From positions 124,204 through 188,203 of the forward strand of contig NZ_KB903476.1 of the NCBI RefSeq assembly GCF_000379765.1: 64,000 bases of DNA, in the 5' to 3' direction. This DNA is from Flexithrix dorotheae DSM 6795 (lineage in GTDB: Bacteria > Bacteroidota > Bacteroidia > Cytophagales > Flammeovirgaceae). Below the pieces are notes generated by a model, which was not told the DNA's origin, did not search any database, and saw only the letters and a list, made by a program, of their open reading frames with translations. A program made the translations under genes and the position numbers. This document shows, piece after piece, positions 8,677 to 17,769 of the stretch (positions are counted from its first letter, which is position 1; each line of letters opens with the position of its first letter).

Positions 8677-10572
8677 ATGAAAAAAATACTAATCTTTACG
8701 CTCTTCAATCTTTTCTCCTTTGCCTTAATTGGGCAGCAAATTACAATTTCTGGTACTGTAACCTCAGCCGCAGATGATGCCCCATTACCTGGAGTAAGTA
8801 TTATTATCAAAGGAAGTAGTACAGGAACTACTACAGATTTTGATGGGTATTACTCTATTGCAATTCCAACAGGATCCAAAACGATTCTCGAATTTAGCTA
8901 TATTGGTTTTGTTACTAAGGAAATCACGGTAAAAACCAAAACCGTTATTGATGTTAAATTAGAAGAAGATATTCAATCATTAAGCGAAATAGTTGTAGTA
9001 AAGCAAAAAAAAGGGAAAAATCGTGTTGGGGCTGTTGCCGGAAAAGCTTATGGAGTTCAGGGGAACAATGGCTTTAAACCAAAAAAATCTGCAAAAAGAA
9101 ACTTGGTGTCATCTCCAACTTCTTCTTTCTATTATAATGATGATTTCTCTCAACACAACACAGAAGAATATGATGTAATCAATGAAAACATTTTCCTTAA
9201 ACCCACATCAAATCCACTTTCTACCTTTTCCATAGATGTGGATGCTGCTTCCTACAGCAACCTGAGAAGAATGTTAACCAATGGACAAACCCCTCCTGTA
9301 GATGCTGTACGGATAGAAGAAATGGTCAACTATTTTGATTACGACTATCAAAATCCTGAAGGTGACCATCCGTTTTCCATTGCCATGGAATTATCTCAGG
9401 CTCCCTGGAATGAAAAACATCAGTTAGTGCATATTGGCATTCAGGGTAAGAAACTTGATTACGAAAATTTACAACCCAGCAACCTTGTTTTTCTCATCGA
9501 TGTTTCCGGATCAATGAATAACCAGAATAAGCTTCCTTTATTAAAATCTTCCTTAAAACTATTGCTGGAAGGCCTTTCGGAAAACGATAAAATTTCTATT
9601 GTAACCTATGCTGGAGCTGCCGGCCTGGCACTCCCTCCTACCTCAGCCGCAAATAAAGAAAAAATCATCAGAACTTTGGATAATCTGAATGCGGGAGGTT
9701 CCACTGCCGGAGGACAGGGAATTAAACTCGCTTACAAAATTGCTAAAGAAAACCTGGTAGATGGGAACAACAGGGTAATTCTTTGTACTGATGGAGACTT
9801 TAATGTGGGGGTTTCTTCTACTTCGGAAATGGTTCGTCTGATAGAAGAAAAACGAAAAGATGGTATATACCTCACTATTGCAGGTTTTGGAATGGGGAAT
9901 TATAAAGATGGCCGAATGGAACAAATTAGCAATGCGGGAAATGGAAATTATTATTACATAGATAATATAAAAGAAGCCCAGAAAGTATTTGTGACCGACA
10001 TGAGAGCAACATTGTTCACAATAGCCAAGGATGTAAAAATTCAGGTAGAGTTCAACCCCGAACTGGTTCAGGCATATCGACTAATTGGATATGAAAACCG
10101 GGCGCTGAAAGATGAGGATTTCAATGACGACACCAAAGATGCAGGTGAACTAGGCGCAGGACACACTGTAACTGCCCTATATGAAATCATTCCGGTAGGA
10201 ATTAAGTCAAAATTTGTGAAAGATGTAGATAAATTAAAATATCAGCAAGTAGATAAGATAGAAAACGGGAACACTGGGGAATTACTTACAGTAAAATTCC
10301 GCTATAAAAAGCCGGATCAGTCCAAAAGCAGACTGATCACTCAGGTTTTGGAATCCAACCCTATTCCTTTGGACCACACTTCTGATAATTTCAGGTTTTC
10401 TGCTGCAGTAGCTGAGTTTGGAATGATATTGAGAAATTCGGAGTTTAAAGAAAATGCCAATTATGAGCATGTAGAAGAACTGGCTAAAAGTGCCATTGGG
10501 AATGATGAAAACGGATACAGAAGAGAATTTATTCAAATGATAAGTTCATGTAAGCTTTTGAGTAAAAGATAA
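8677..10572 (+). CDS. VWA-domain protein with carboxypeptidase-regulatory-like N-terminus (YfbK type)
   Basis: 631 residues from ATG at 8677 (an upstream in-frame ATG at 8638 would spoil the signal peptide MKKILIFTLFNLFSFALIGQ). Order: signal peptide; CarboxypepD_reg-like beta-sandwich (about 20-105, ISGTVTSAADDAPLPGVSI... FDGYYSI); a SLSEIVVV string like that preceding TonB plugs; low-complexity linker; VWA N-terminal extension (about 160-250); VWA domain with MIDAS DVSGS and CTDGDFNVG; and a C-terminal DUF3520-like domain. E. coli YfbK has the same VWA_N-VWA-DUF3520 core. Secreted/periplasmic; the metal site is intact, so protein binding is likely. Role unknown. Confidence 0.9.
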   Translation: MKKILIFTLFNLFSFALIGQQITISGTVTSAADDAPLPGVSIIIKGSSTGTTTDFDGYYSIAIPTGSKTILEFSYIGFVTKEITVKTKTVIDVKLEEDIQSLSEIVVVKQKKGKNRVGAVAGKAYGVQGNNGFKPKKSAKRNLVSSPTSSFYYNDDFSQHNTEEYDVINENIFLKPTSNPLSTFSIDVDAASYSNLRRMLTNGQTPPVDAVRIEEMVNYFDYDYQNPEGDHPFSIAMELSQAPWNEKHQLVHIGIQGKKLDYENLQPSNLVFLIDVSGSMNNQNKLPLLKSSLKLLLEGLSENDKISIVTYAGAAGLALPPTSAANKEKIIRTLDNLNAGGSTAGGQGIKLAYKIAKENLVDGNNRVILCTDGDFNVGVSSTSEMVRLIEEKRKDGIYLTIAGFGMGNYKDGRMEQISNAGNGNYYYIDNIKEAQKVFVTDMRATLFTIAKDVKIQVEFNPELVQAYRLIGYENRALKDEDFNDDTKDAGELGAGHTVTALYEIIPVGIKSKFVKDVDKLKYQQVDKIENGNTGELLTVKFRYKKPDQSKSRLITQVLESNPIPLDHTSDNFRFSAAVAEFGMILRNSEFKENANYEHVEELAKSAIGNDENGYRREFIQMISSCKLLSKR

Positions 10573-10611
10573 GCCTGGTATTAGAAATAAATCAAGGTAT
10601 TTGCTATTATT

Positions 10612-10659
10612 AGATAAGAAAATCTGTATTTCAATACTTTTTTTCTTATCTTTTTATTT
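10612..10659 (+). terminator. hairpin terminator after the VWA gene
   Basis: 11-bp stem AGATAAGAAAA/TTTTCTTATCT (10612-10622, 10641-10651) with an 18-nt loop, followed by TTTTATTTT. Confidence 0.7.
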
Positions 10660-10791
10660 TAAGAGGTTATTTTTTTGATTTTATTTTTTCAGAAATATAC
10701 AGTCGAAGCACAATTGCCTGTATAAAGTAAAATAATTCTCAACTAAAATAGTCCCAGAACTTAAATACCAGCATAATAACCGGAGCTTAAC

Positions 10792-11808
10792 ATGAAAAAG
10801 TACCTTGCCATTTTATTAGTATTTTTAATTACCATTACCTACAAATTATCGGTAAGTCACCCGGTAGATTTTGAGGAAAACACAAAAGAAGAAGTAACCG
10901 AACTGGAACCTAAAGAAACCAAAAAGACCTTACTCGATTCCCTCAGTCCTTTCTTGGTAAAAGAGCCCCTGATGTATCTGGAAGGATGGAATTATTTACC
11001 TCAGCCCAACTTTTGGCGAAAAATAATGAAAATGAGTGCCGACTCAAGTCTGGTAAACATTGCCGCAAACAGAACAATTTTGACCACCATTGCCACTGAG
11101 GATTATACCAGCAAAACCAGAGATGGCAAAAGAATTTTTAAGGAGAAAATAATTAAAGATCATAATTTACCAACAGGCACTGAAATCTACATCACCTCTG
11201 GCAAGAAACATTTTTATCAAATAGAAAGAGCTGTTCCCGGAATTGTGAAATCCACTCAGATATTTGAGGAACAAAATGTTTCTCCATGGTTTGCTCAAGC
11301 TATCTTATTAATTGAAAGCCCGAATAAACTACAGAAATCCAATGTAGGGGCTTATGGTTCTTTTCAGTTGATGAAATGGGTGGCCAGAAATAATGGCTTA
11401 ACGGTAAATAAGTATGTAGATGAAAGAGAAGATTTGGAAAAATCCGCAAAAGCAGCTGCCCGATTTATCAAAACCACCTGCATTCCCAAAACAAGGGAAA
11501 TCCTCGATAGGTGGAATTTAGAATATTCTGAGAATGACCTTTGGTTTAAGTTAATGGTATTGCATGTATATCATGCCGGAGCCGGAAATGTGGCTGGTGC
11601 AGTAAATGTAATTGCTCCTAAAAATGGGGGGCAGGAGTTAATAAAAGAACTTTGGCAAACAAGCTATAGAGGTTTTAGAAATGCTTCGCAAAATTATTCC
11701 CAACTAGCTCTGGCAAGTCTGATGGAATTGGATGCGATGTCTGGAAATAATGTAGCCATTAATAGCTATAAAATTGAACCTAAGCCTGCTGTACTTTTAG
11801 GAAGATAA
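10792..11808 (+). CDS. exported lytic transglycosylase (SLT domain)
   Basis: 338 residues. N-terminal hydrophobic helix (3-20) acts as signal peptide or anchor. A soluble linker and all-helical region precede the SLT domain (about 150-330). The catalytic glutamate is Glu175 in LLIESPNKL, followed by GAYGSFQLM (186-194), which corresponds to the family motif GAxGLMQ, and later AARFI and VYHAGAGNV. It should cleave the MurNAc-GlcNAc bond of peptidoglycan, forming 1,6-anhydromuramic ends. No LysM repeats are obvious. Single gene; an inverted repeat lies between it and convergent dinB. Confidence 0.88.
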   Translation: MKKYLAILLVFLITITYKLSVSHPVDFEENTKEEVTELEPKETKKTLLDSLSPFLVKEPLMYLEGWNYLPQPNFWRKIMKMSADSSLVNIAANRTILTTIATEDYTSKTRDGKRIFKEKIIKDHNLPTGTEIYITSGKKHFYQIERAVPGIVKSTQIFEEQNVSPWFAQAILLIESPNKLQKSNVGAYGSFQLMKWVARNNGLTVNKYVDEREDLEKSAKAAARFIKTTCIPKTREILDRWNLEYSENDLWFKLMVLHVYHAGAGNVAGAVNVIAPKNGGQELIKELWQTSYRGFRNASQNYSQLALASLMELDAMSGNNVAINSYKIEPKPAVLLGR

Positions 11809-11823
11809 AATACCAATTTAAAA

Positions 11824-11863
11824 TTCAGTTAACCATGCTTTATTGTAAACATGGTTAACTGAA
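11824..11863. terminator. perfect 14-bp inverted repeat between convergent genes
   Basis: Arms TTCAGTTAACCATG (11824-11837) and CATGGTTAACTGAA (11850-11863) with a 12-nt loop. It lacks a flanking T run on either strand, so it is not a textbook intrinsic terminator, but its position between two convergent stops suggests a transcription-end role. Confidence 0.5.
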
Positions 11864-11881
11864 ACAAAAAGCACTAAATAA

Positions 11882-13048
11882 TCACCCTTTTCCTACTTTC
11901 CTCTTCACAAACCCCGAAGCCCGACTCACTACTTTAGCACCAAATTTTTTCCGGGCATTATCCATGGCTTCACATAACTTTACTTCTCTGGAAGTATCTT
12001 CAAACAGATTAATTTGATAACTTCCATTTACCAAATGGCTAAACCGCACACCTACCAGCCGAACCAACAATCGTTTTTCATATAACTTATCGAAAAGGTG
12101 CAAAGCCGTTCCGATTAAAGTTTTATCATTAGCCGTATAGGGAATCATCATTTGTTTGGCGTAAGTATCAAAATTAGAATAGCGTATTTTCACAGCCACA
12201 CAGGAAGTTAATTGTTGTTCTTTCCGCAATCTAAAAGCTATCTTTTCTGTCATGCCGGTAAGTATGGCTCTAAGCATTTTTACATCAATGGTATCTGCCT
12301 GGAAAGTATTTTCTGTGGAAATGGACTTGCGGTCGTGTGTGGGCAACACCATTGCATGGCAAATACCATTGGCTTTTTCCCAAATACTTTTCCCATTTTT
12401 TCCCAAAACCTGCCGCATAAGCTCAAGGGGCATTTCCTGCAAAGTCTTTATTTTTTTTACGCCCATGCTTTTCAGCATTTGTCCGGTTTTATTCCCCAGC
12501 ATGGGAATACTCATAATATCCAGCGGGGCTAAAAAGTTTTTTTCATTACCCTGCATGATATAATTTTTCCCATTCGGTTTGGCTTCATTTGTCCCTATTT
12601 TGGATACAGTTTTATTACAGGATAAACCAAATGAAAGTGGCAGACCCGTCTCTCTGGTAATCGTTTCACGCAATTCTGAAGTCCATTTGAAACAACCAAA
12701 GTATTTATCCATTCCGGAAATATCGAGGTAAAATTCATCGATAGAAGCCTGCTCAAACAAAGGCGCTTTTTCTACAATAATTTCCTTTACAGTTTTTGAG
12801 AAATGGCTATACCTTTCCATATCGCCACGTACAAATATAGCTTCAGGGCAAAGTCGCTTAGCCATTTTTCCGGGCATGGCCGAGCGTACACCAAATTTCC
12901 GAGCCTCATAGCTACACGAAGCAACTACCCCTCTTCCACCACTTCCTCCTATAATCACAGGCACGCCCATGAGTTTACTGTTTTGAAGTCGCTCCACCGA
13001 CACAAAGAATGAATCCAGGTCCATATGCACAATTGACCTGTGTTGCAT
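11882..13048 (-). CDS. dinB: DNA polymerase IV (Y-family translesion polymerase)
   Basis: 388 residues. Catalytic carboxylates are in place: Asp10 in HMDLDSFF and Asp104-Glu105 in ASIDEFYLD. Palm/fingers (1-170), thumb with HhH (about 180-240) and little-finger domain (245-355) follow in the usual order; the length is close to the usual 350-420. Error-prone bypass of DNA damage. No beta-clamp QLxLF motif at the very C-terminus is obvious, although INLFED near residue 355 may serve. A TAGCTTTG box (minus strand, 13120-13113) is a possible promoter; no LexA-like site was recognised. Confidence 0.95.
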   Translation of the reverse strand: MQHRSIVHMDLDSFFVSVERLQNSKLMGVPVIIGGSGGRGVVASCSYEARKFGVRSAMPGKMAKRLCPEAIFVRGDMERYSHFSKTVKEIIVEKAPLFEQASIDEFYLDISGMDKYFGCFKWTSELRETITRETGLPLSFGLSCNKTVSKIGTNEAKPNGKNYIMQGNEKNFLAPLDIMSIPMLGNKTGQMLKSMGVKKIKTLQEMPLELMRQVLGKNGKSIWEKANGICHAMVLPTHDRKSISTENTFQADTIDVKMLRAILTGMTEKIAFRLRKEQQLTSCVAVKIRYSNFDTYAKQMMIPYTANDKTLIGTALHLFDKLYEKRLLVRLVGVRFSHLVNGSYQINLFEDTSREVKLCEAMDNARKKFGAKVVSRASGFVKRKVGKG

Positions 13049-13552
13049 AGTTCAAAAAAAATTACTGGTTAAAAAAAATTGGGAGTCGCTTACTGAATGG
13101 TATTATTTTAAACAAAGCTAGCAATCAAAATTACTTAAAATTTAACTTTTCGGTAAAAATGTTATTTTTTTAAGCAAAAGCTATATTTAAAAAGACGACT
13201 TTCAATCTGTACGGTCAACAGAAATTTTTTTAAAGAAAATATTGGGATATTCCCAAGTCTCAAATAGCAGGAAAAATGAGAAATAATTGTGGTAATATAC
13301 TTGTAAAAACATCAAACTTTCAGTTCTTTGCAAACCAAAATTTTAGCTACCTTTCATTGTGCGCAGCTTTTATGATCTTTCAAAGCTTAGCCAATACAAG
13401 TAAAAAGCATTCTTTACCTATGCAGTTTTTGGCTTTGGGAAATGAATTCATAAACTTTACAGCCGAAAAGTTTTAGTACTTGTAGATGAGGGATAATTTG
13501 GTAAGAATAATCCGACACAAGATAAAAAGCAATACCTACTTACAAGATATAG
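13049..13552. other. intergenic, divergent dinB/GNAT region
   Basis: About 500 bp, AT-rich. CAAAGCTA at 13113-13120 reads TAGCTTTG on the minus strand, matching the Bacteroidota -7 box TAnnTTTG for dinB. A 66-codon open frame (13276-13476) has no recognisable features and is not called. Confidence 0.5.
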
Positions 13553-14719
13553 ATGAGATTAATTGAGGTAAAAACTAAAAAAGAAGCGAAAGAATTTATT
13601 CGGTTGCATACAGAGCTTTACAAAAATGAAAAAGCCTGGATACGTCCTTTGGATAAAGATATTGAAGGGGTATTTCATCCTGAAACTAATAAAACATTTA
13701 ACCACGGAGAGTGCATCAGGTGGATCCTGAAGAAGGGAGATAAAACCATAGGAAGAGTGGCTGCTTTTATAAATCATAAAACAGCTGAAAAAGATAACGA
13801 TCAGCCAACAGGTGGCATGGGCTTTTTCGAATGTATAGATGATCAGGAAGCAGCTAACATGCTTATGGATGCTTGCAGAGACTGGCTAAAAGAAAAAGGC
13901 ATGGAAGCGATGGACGGCCCAATCAATTTTGGTGACCGGGACAAATGGTGGGGATTGCTTACCGAAGGCCATGACCTTGAGCCTATTTACCAATGCAATT
14001 ACCACTTCCCATACTATAAGCAATTATTTGAAAACTACGGTTTCCAAGTCTATTTCAGCCACCTGACTTTCATTAGAAATACTTTCGATCCTTTTCACCC
14101 CAGGATCATGAAAAAATCGGAAATCCTTCATCAGGATCCGGATTATTCATTTGAACATTTGAAGCTCAGTAATTTTGAAAAATATACCCAGGATATTATT
14201 AAAGTATATAATAAGGCATGGGTAAATCATGATGGAGTAGCTGAAATCTCCGATGCTCAGGTGGAAGTTATCGTGAAACAGCTCAAGCCTATAATCGATG
14301 AGAAAATCATCTGGCTGGCTTATTATAAAGATGAACCAGTCGCTTTTTACATCAATATTCCGGAAGTCAACCAGATTTTCAAATACGTAAATGGAAAACT
14401 GGATACTATCGGAAAACTGAAATTCCTCTGGCACAAATGGCGAAAAACGAATAAAAAAATGCTGGGGCTGGTATTTGGGGTAGTGCCCGAACATCAGGGA
14501 AAAGGATTAGATGGAGCTTTAATTATGGCCACTGCCCAAATGGTGCAAAAAGATTACAAGCGATATCCTACTTTGGAAATAAATGGTATTGGCGACTTCA
14601 ACAGAAAGATGATTATTGTAGTGAAGCAGGTTGGCGGAGAAATTAAAAAAGTACACAGTACCTACAGGTATTTATTCGATAGGGAAAAGCCTTTCGAGAA
14701 GATGAAATATATTGGATAA
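13553..14719 (+). CDS. GNAT-like acyltransferase family protein
   Basis: 388 residues, soluble. A motif A-like acetyl-CoA loop is visible in VFGVVPEHQGKGLDGALI (about 307-324), with the QGKG pattern in the expected place after a beta strand. The N-terminal half begins LIEVKTKKEAKEFIRLHTELY and carries an additional acyltransferase-like subdomain, so the protein is twice the size of a single GNAT fold. Large conserved proteins of this kind occur widely in Bacteroidota but I know of no assigned substrate. No signal peptide. Monocistronic by spacing. Confidence 0.75.
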   Translation: MRLIEVKTKKEAKEFIRLHTELYKNEKAWIRPLDKDIEGVFHPETNKTFNHGECIRWILKKGDKTIGRVAAFINHKTAEKDNDQPTGGMGFFECIDDQEAANMLMDACRDWLKEKGMEAMDGPINFGDRDKWWGLLTEGHDLEPIYQCNYHFPYYKQLFENYGFQVYFSHLTFIRNTFDPFHPRIMKKSEILHQDPDYSFEHLKLSNFEKYTQDIIKVYNKAWVNHDGVAEISDAQVEVIVKQLKPIIDEKIIWLAYYKDEPVAFYINIPEVNQIFKYVNGKLDTIGKLKFLWHKWRKTNKKMLGLVFGVVPEHQGKGLDGALIMATAQMVQKDYKRYPTLEINGIGDFNRKMIIVVKQVGGEIKKVHSTYRYLFDREKPFEKMKYIG

Positions 14720-15059
14720 GGGTAATTTTTGAATTTATTAAGAATTCAAAATCCGGAATAATAAAATGCACTTCTCTTACGGTTTATCCAAAAAAGGGAA
14801 GTGCTAAAACACTTTCAGTTTCCTCAAAAGAATTCTTTTCCCTCTAAAAAACAGAGAAAACAGTTTGAATTAATCTTATTATACCATCTGGGAAAGCATG
14901 TTCCCAAACAATACGCGCCTTATTCCGTAGACAGAACTATATGAATCCTATTCTTTATTCATATATAAAATTCCATACTGCCTCCAACTACCTTTACTTC
15001 TTAGCTAAATTCCACTAACAGCTCAAAAATCAATTTGTCTTCACTAAACTTTTTTAACT
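14720..15059. other. intergenic, hairpin and lipoprotein promoter region
   Basis: 340 bp. An 11-bp stem allowing one G-T pair, GCACTTCTCTT with its partner ending GGGAAGTGC (14768-14778, 14794-14804), follows the GNAT gene but lacks a T run, so it is only a possible terminator. CAACTACCTTTAC (about 14985-14997) may be a promoter element for the next gene. Confidence 0.4.
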
Positions 15060-15806
15060 ATGCGTCCAACCCAAATTGTTCGAAAACCATTATTATTACT
15101 TCTAAATATCATTATTCTAACCCTGATATTTCTACTTTCAAGTTGTGATGGAGATGATGAAAATGTAACTCCGGATGGAGCAAGACTACTATTAATCAAT
15201 TCGGTAAATACTCCTACAAAAGTGCAAATGTTTCTGAAGGATCAGGAACTGGCATCGGTAACCAACCACGGAGTGGCCAGCAATTATGTATCGGTTCCAC
15301 CTGATTCTGTAATCACCATCAAAACCAATCAGGATGAATTCAATGCCAATCTTGGACTAACATTAAATGAATATTATTCTGTATATATAAGAGAGGATGA
15401 TGACGATGCAGACATTTCCATTTTCAGGAATAGTTTCCCTGATGCCGGGAAAACTACTTTTGTAATGGCCAATATGTCATCTGTTAGTACAGGTGCGGTA
15501 AAATTCGCCTTTATCAATCCCACCACAAGTGATACTCTCACTTATGACGATATTTTCCCGGGAGCAAATCCTGTGTTAGACCATGCAGATGTTACAGGTG
15601 TGAACCTTAATGCCACAGCCGATCGGCTCAATTTACTTTCCACTTATTACGTAGTAATTTTAGATGCATTCGATGATTCTCCAATTGCAGGAGGAACTGC
15701 CAATGAAGTATTTCCAGTAGCCGCAGACAACAGTTACAGCCTGGTATTTGCCGGTGAACCCGGAAATTACAGTATATTTCAGGTGAATCATACTGCTTCA
15801 AGGTAA
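15060..15806 (+). CDS. DUF4397-like lipoprotein
   Basis: 248 residues. A long hydrophobic signal (10-27) ends at the lipobox LLSSC (Cys29), so the mature protein is lipid-anchored. The rest is all-beta, with the pattern ARLLLINSVNTPTKVQMFLKD and later VMANMSSVSTGAVKFAFINP, resembling two tandem DUF4397 immunoglobulin-like repeats. An acidic stretch EDDDDAD lies in between. Function unknown; such proteins are common surface lipoproteins in Bacteroidota. Followed by a strong bidirectional terminator shared with murA. Confidence 0.75.
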   Translation: MRPTQIVRKPLLLLLNIIILTLIFLLSSCDGDDENVTPDGARLLLINSVNTPTKVQMFLKDQELASVTNHGVASNYVSVPPDSVITIKTNQDEFNANLGLTLNEYYSVYIREDDDDADISIFRNSFPDAGKTTFVMANMSSVSTGAVKFAFINPTTSDTLTYDDIFPGANPVLDHADVTGVNLNATADRLNLLSTYYVVILDAFDDSPIAGGTANEVFPVAADNSYSLVFAGEPGNYSIFQVNHTASR

Positions 15807-15819
15807 TTTATTCAAACAC

Positions 15820-15854
15820 AAAAGCCCGGTTTATCGATTCTAAACCGGGCTTTT
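15820..15854. terminator. bidirectional hairpin terminator
   Basis: Perfect 14-bp stem AAAAGCCCGGTTTA/TAAACCGGGCTTTT (15820-15833, 15841-15854), 7-nt loop, between convergent lipoprotein and murA genes. Confidence 0.92.
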
Positions 15855-15879
15855 GTAATTCATTTTAAGACCTGAATTC

Positions 15880-17202
15880 TCACTCCTCCACCCGCTTAAT
15901 TTTCGCACCCAGTGCCCTCAACCTGGTATCAATATTCTGATAACCTCTGTCAATTTGCTCTCCGTTGAAAATTGTACTTTTCCCATTTGCAGAAAGTGCA
16001 GCAATTAATAAAGAAACACCAGCCCTAATATCCGGAGAAGTCATTTTTATCCCTTTCAATGGTACTTGTTTATCCAAACCAATGATGGTGGCTCTGTGTG
16101 GATCACACAAAATAATCTGAGCTCCCATATCAATCAGCTTATCCACAAAGAAAAGCCTGCTCTCAAACATTTTCTGATGAACCAACACTGTTCCCTTAGC
16201 CTGAGTAGCTACCACAAGCACAATGCTCAGCAAATCGGGTGTGAAAAGTGGCCATGGGCCATCTGCTACAGTCAGCATAGAACCATCAATAAACCGGTCT
16301 ATTTCGTAAGATTCCTGAGATGGAATAAAAATATCATCGCCACGAAATTCCATTTGTATACCCAACCGCTGGAAAACAGAAGGAATTAAACCCAACTGAT
16401 CAAGCCGAACATTTTTGATGGTAATTTCAGAAGCCGTCATAGCTGCCATCCCAATGAAACTCCCAATTTCAATCATATCAGGAAGCATGGTATGGGTAGT
16501 ACCGCCCAAATACTCCACTCCGTCAATATGTAATAAGTTTGAGCCTGCTCCTTCTATTTTTGCACCCATACTGATCAGCATTTTACACAATTGCTGAATG
16601 TAGGGTTCACATGCTGCATTATAAATAGTTGTTCTTCCCCTGGCTTTTACCGCTGCCATTATTATGTTAGCAGTTCCGGTTACAGAAGGTTCATCCAACA
16701 AAATGTATGTGCCGTGTAAATCGTGGGCATCAATTTCATAAAAATGGCTATCGCTGTCAAAATTGAATCTTGCCCCAAGTTTCTGAAAGCCTAAAAAGTG
16801 GGTATCCAGCCTTCTCCTTCCTATTTTATCCCCACCTGGCCGTGGGATTTTAGCCTGTTTGAACCTGGCCAAAAGTGGTCCCAAAATCATGATGGACCCT
16901 CTTAAAGAAGCCGCTTGTTTTTCATATTCTTCTGTTTCCAGATAATGAATATCAATATCTTTTGCCGTAAACTCACAGGTACTTTCGTTAATTCTGTTCA
17001 CCTCTACCCCCAATGAATCGAGCAGAGAAATAAGCTTATTTACATCCCGAATATTGGGAATATTATGAATGGTCACCTTTTCCTCAGTGAGTAAAACAGC
17101 ACACAGAATTTGTAAACTTTCGTTTTTTGCACCTTGTGGGGTAATTTCTCCTTTTAACTTGTGACCTCCTTCTACTTCAAAAACAATTTTTCCCTGATCC
17201 AT
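15880..17202 (-). CDS. murA: UDP-N-acetylglucosamine 1-carboxyvinyltransferase
   Basis: 440 residues. Catalyses the first committed step of peptidoglycan synthesis, adding enolpyruvate from PEP to UDP-GlcNAc. The substrate-binding Lys26-Asn27 (GAKNESL) is present and the EPSP-synthase-like inside-out barrel is complete. The loop that holds the catalytic/fosfomycin-target cysteine in E. coli (PGGCTIG) reads RPGGDKIGRRRLD, so Asp125 replaces Cys115. Asp at this position is functional and fosfomycin-insensitive in other bacteria. A TATATTTG box (minus strand 17240-17233) lies about 31 bp before the start codon. Cytoplasmic, essential. Confidence 0.95.
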   Translation of the reverse strand: MDQGKIVFEVEGGHKLKGEITPQGAKNESLQILCAVLLTEEKVTIHNIPNIRDVNKLISLLDSLGVEVNRINESTCEFTAKDIDIHYLETEEYEKQAASLRGSIMILGPLLARFKQAKIPRPGGDKIGRRRLDTHFLGFQKLGARFNFDSDSHFYEIDAHDLHGTYILLDEPSVTGTANIIMAAVKARGRTTIYNAACEPYIQQLCKMLISMGAKIEGAGSNLLHIDGVEYLGGTTHTMLPDMIEIGSFIGMAAMTASEITIKNVRLDQLGLIPSVFQRLGIQMEFRGDDIFIPSQESYEIDRFIDGSMLTVADGPWPLFTPDLLSIVLVVATQAKGTVLVHQKMFESRLFFVDKLIDMGAQIILCDPHRATIIGLDKQVPLKGIKMTSPDIRAGVSLLIAALSANGKSTIFNGEQIDRGYQNIDTRLRALGAKIKRVEE

Positions 17203-17769
17203 TTAAAAAAATTTGTTGTAAAAAAATATTTCCAAATATAGTGCGACAAGCAGAAAGTCTGTCCTAACGAAATAAGTGAGGTATATCAGTGGGTTAACAA
17301 GCTGATGATCCACTCCAAACTCCTGTTACTTATTTAATGCCTGTGGCACTAGTGATTCCGCCAATAAACCATCCATTTCTCAACTATTTGGGAATGAGTA
17401 ATTTATTGACATTATATATTGATAAGAATAAGTAGAGATAATAAAAAAATCAATTCTATAAATTAAAAAATGCAAGGAAACAGCAATTTCCATACTTATT
17501 AGGTAAACGGTTCCCAAAGCAAATTAATTACTATAAACCTCCAGTACTTTTTGTAAAAAAAGTATTTTTCCCCAATTATAATAAGTTCAGGCAAAATGTA
17601 AGCCGACAAATGATCTTCTTGCTATAAATTAAAATAGAAATAAAATAAAAAATACAGCCTGAAAAATAATTCCTAAATTTGTGCAGAGAGCAAAACAAAA
17701 CAGGACATTCCTGTTGCGCCTAAATAATAATTTGAAAAGACTTCTAAGAATAAACAAGGGGGTAATATT
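17203..17769. other. intergenic, divergent murA/thrB region
   Basis: 567 bp. Holds a murA -7 box (minus TATATTTG, 17240-17233), a nested weak hairpin (AAATAAGT 17270-17277 with ACTTATTT 17328-17335, inner AGTGG/CCACT 17288-17292 and 17310-17314), and a thrB promoter and leader palindrome nearer 17.7 kb. No gene seen. Confidence 0.5.
17674..17715 (+). promoter_or_regulatory. thrB -7 box and leader palindrome
   Basis: TAAATTTG (17674-17681) matches the -7 consensus TAnnTTTG. Just downstream, AACAGGA-CAT-TCCTGTT (17699-17705, 17709-17715) is a perfect 7-bp inverted repeat in what would be the start of the transcript; it may be an operator or a leader hairpin. No good -33 TTTG was seen. Confidence 0.5.

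Noticed and set aside
13276-13476. 66-codon open frame upstream of the GNAT-like gene
   Set aside because: No start context, no recognisable domain, composition like the AT-rich spacer.
17266-17340. Structured RNA upstream of murA
   Set aside because: Stems are short (8 and 5 bp) and widely separated; could be chance in AT-rich DNA.
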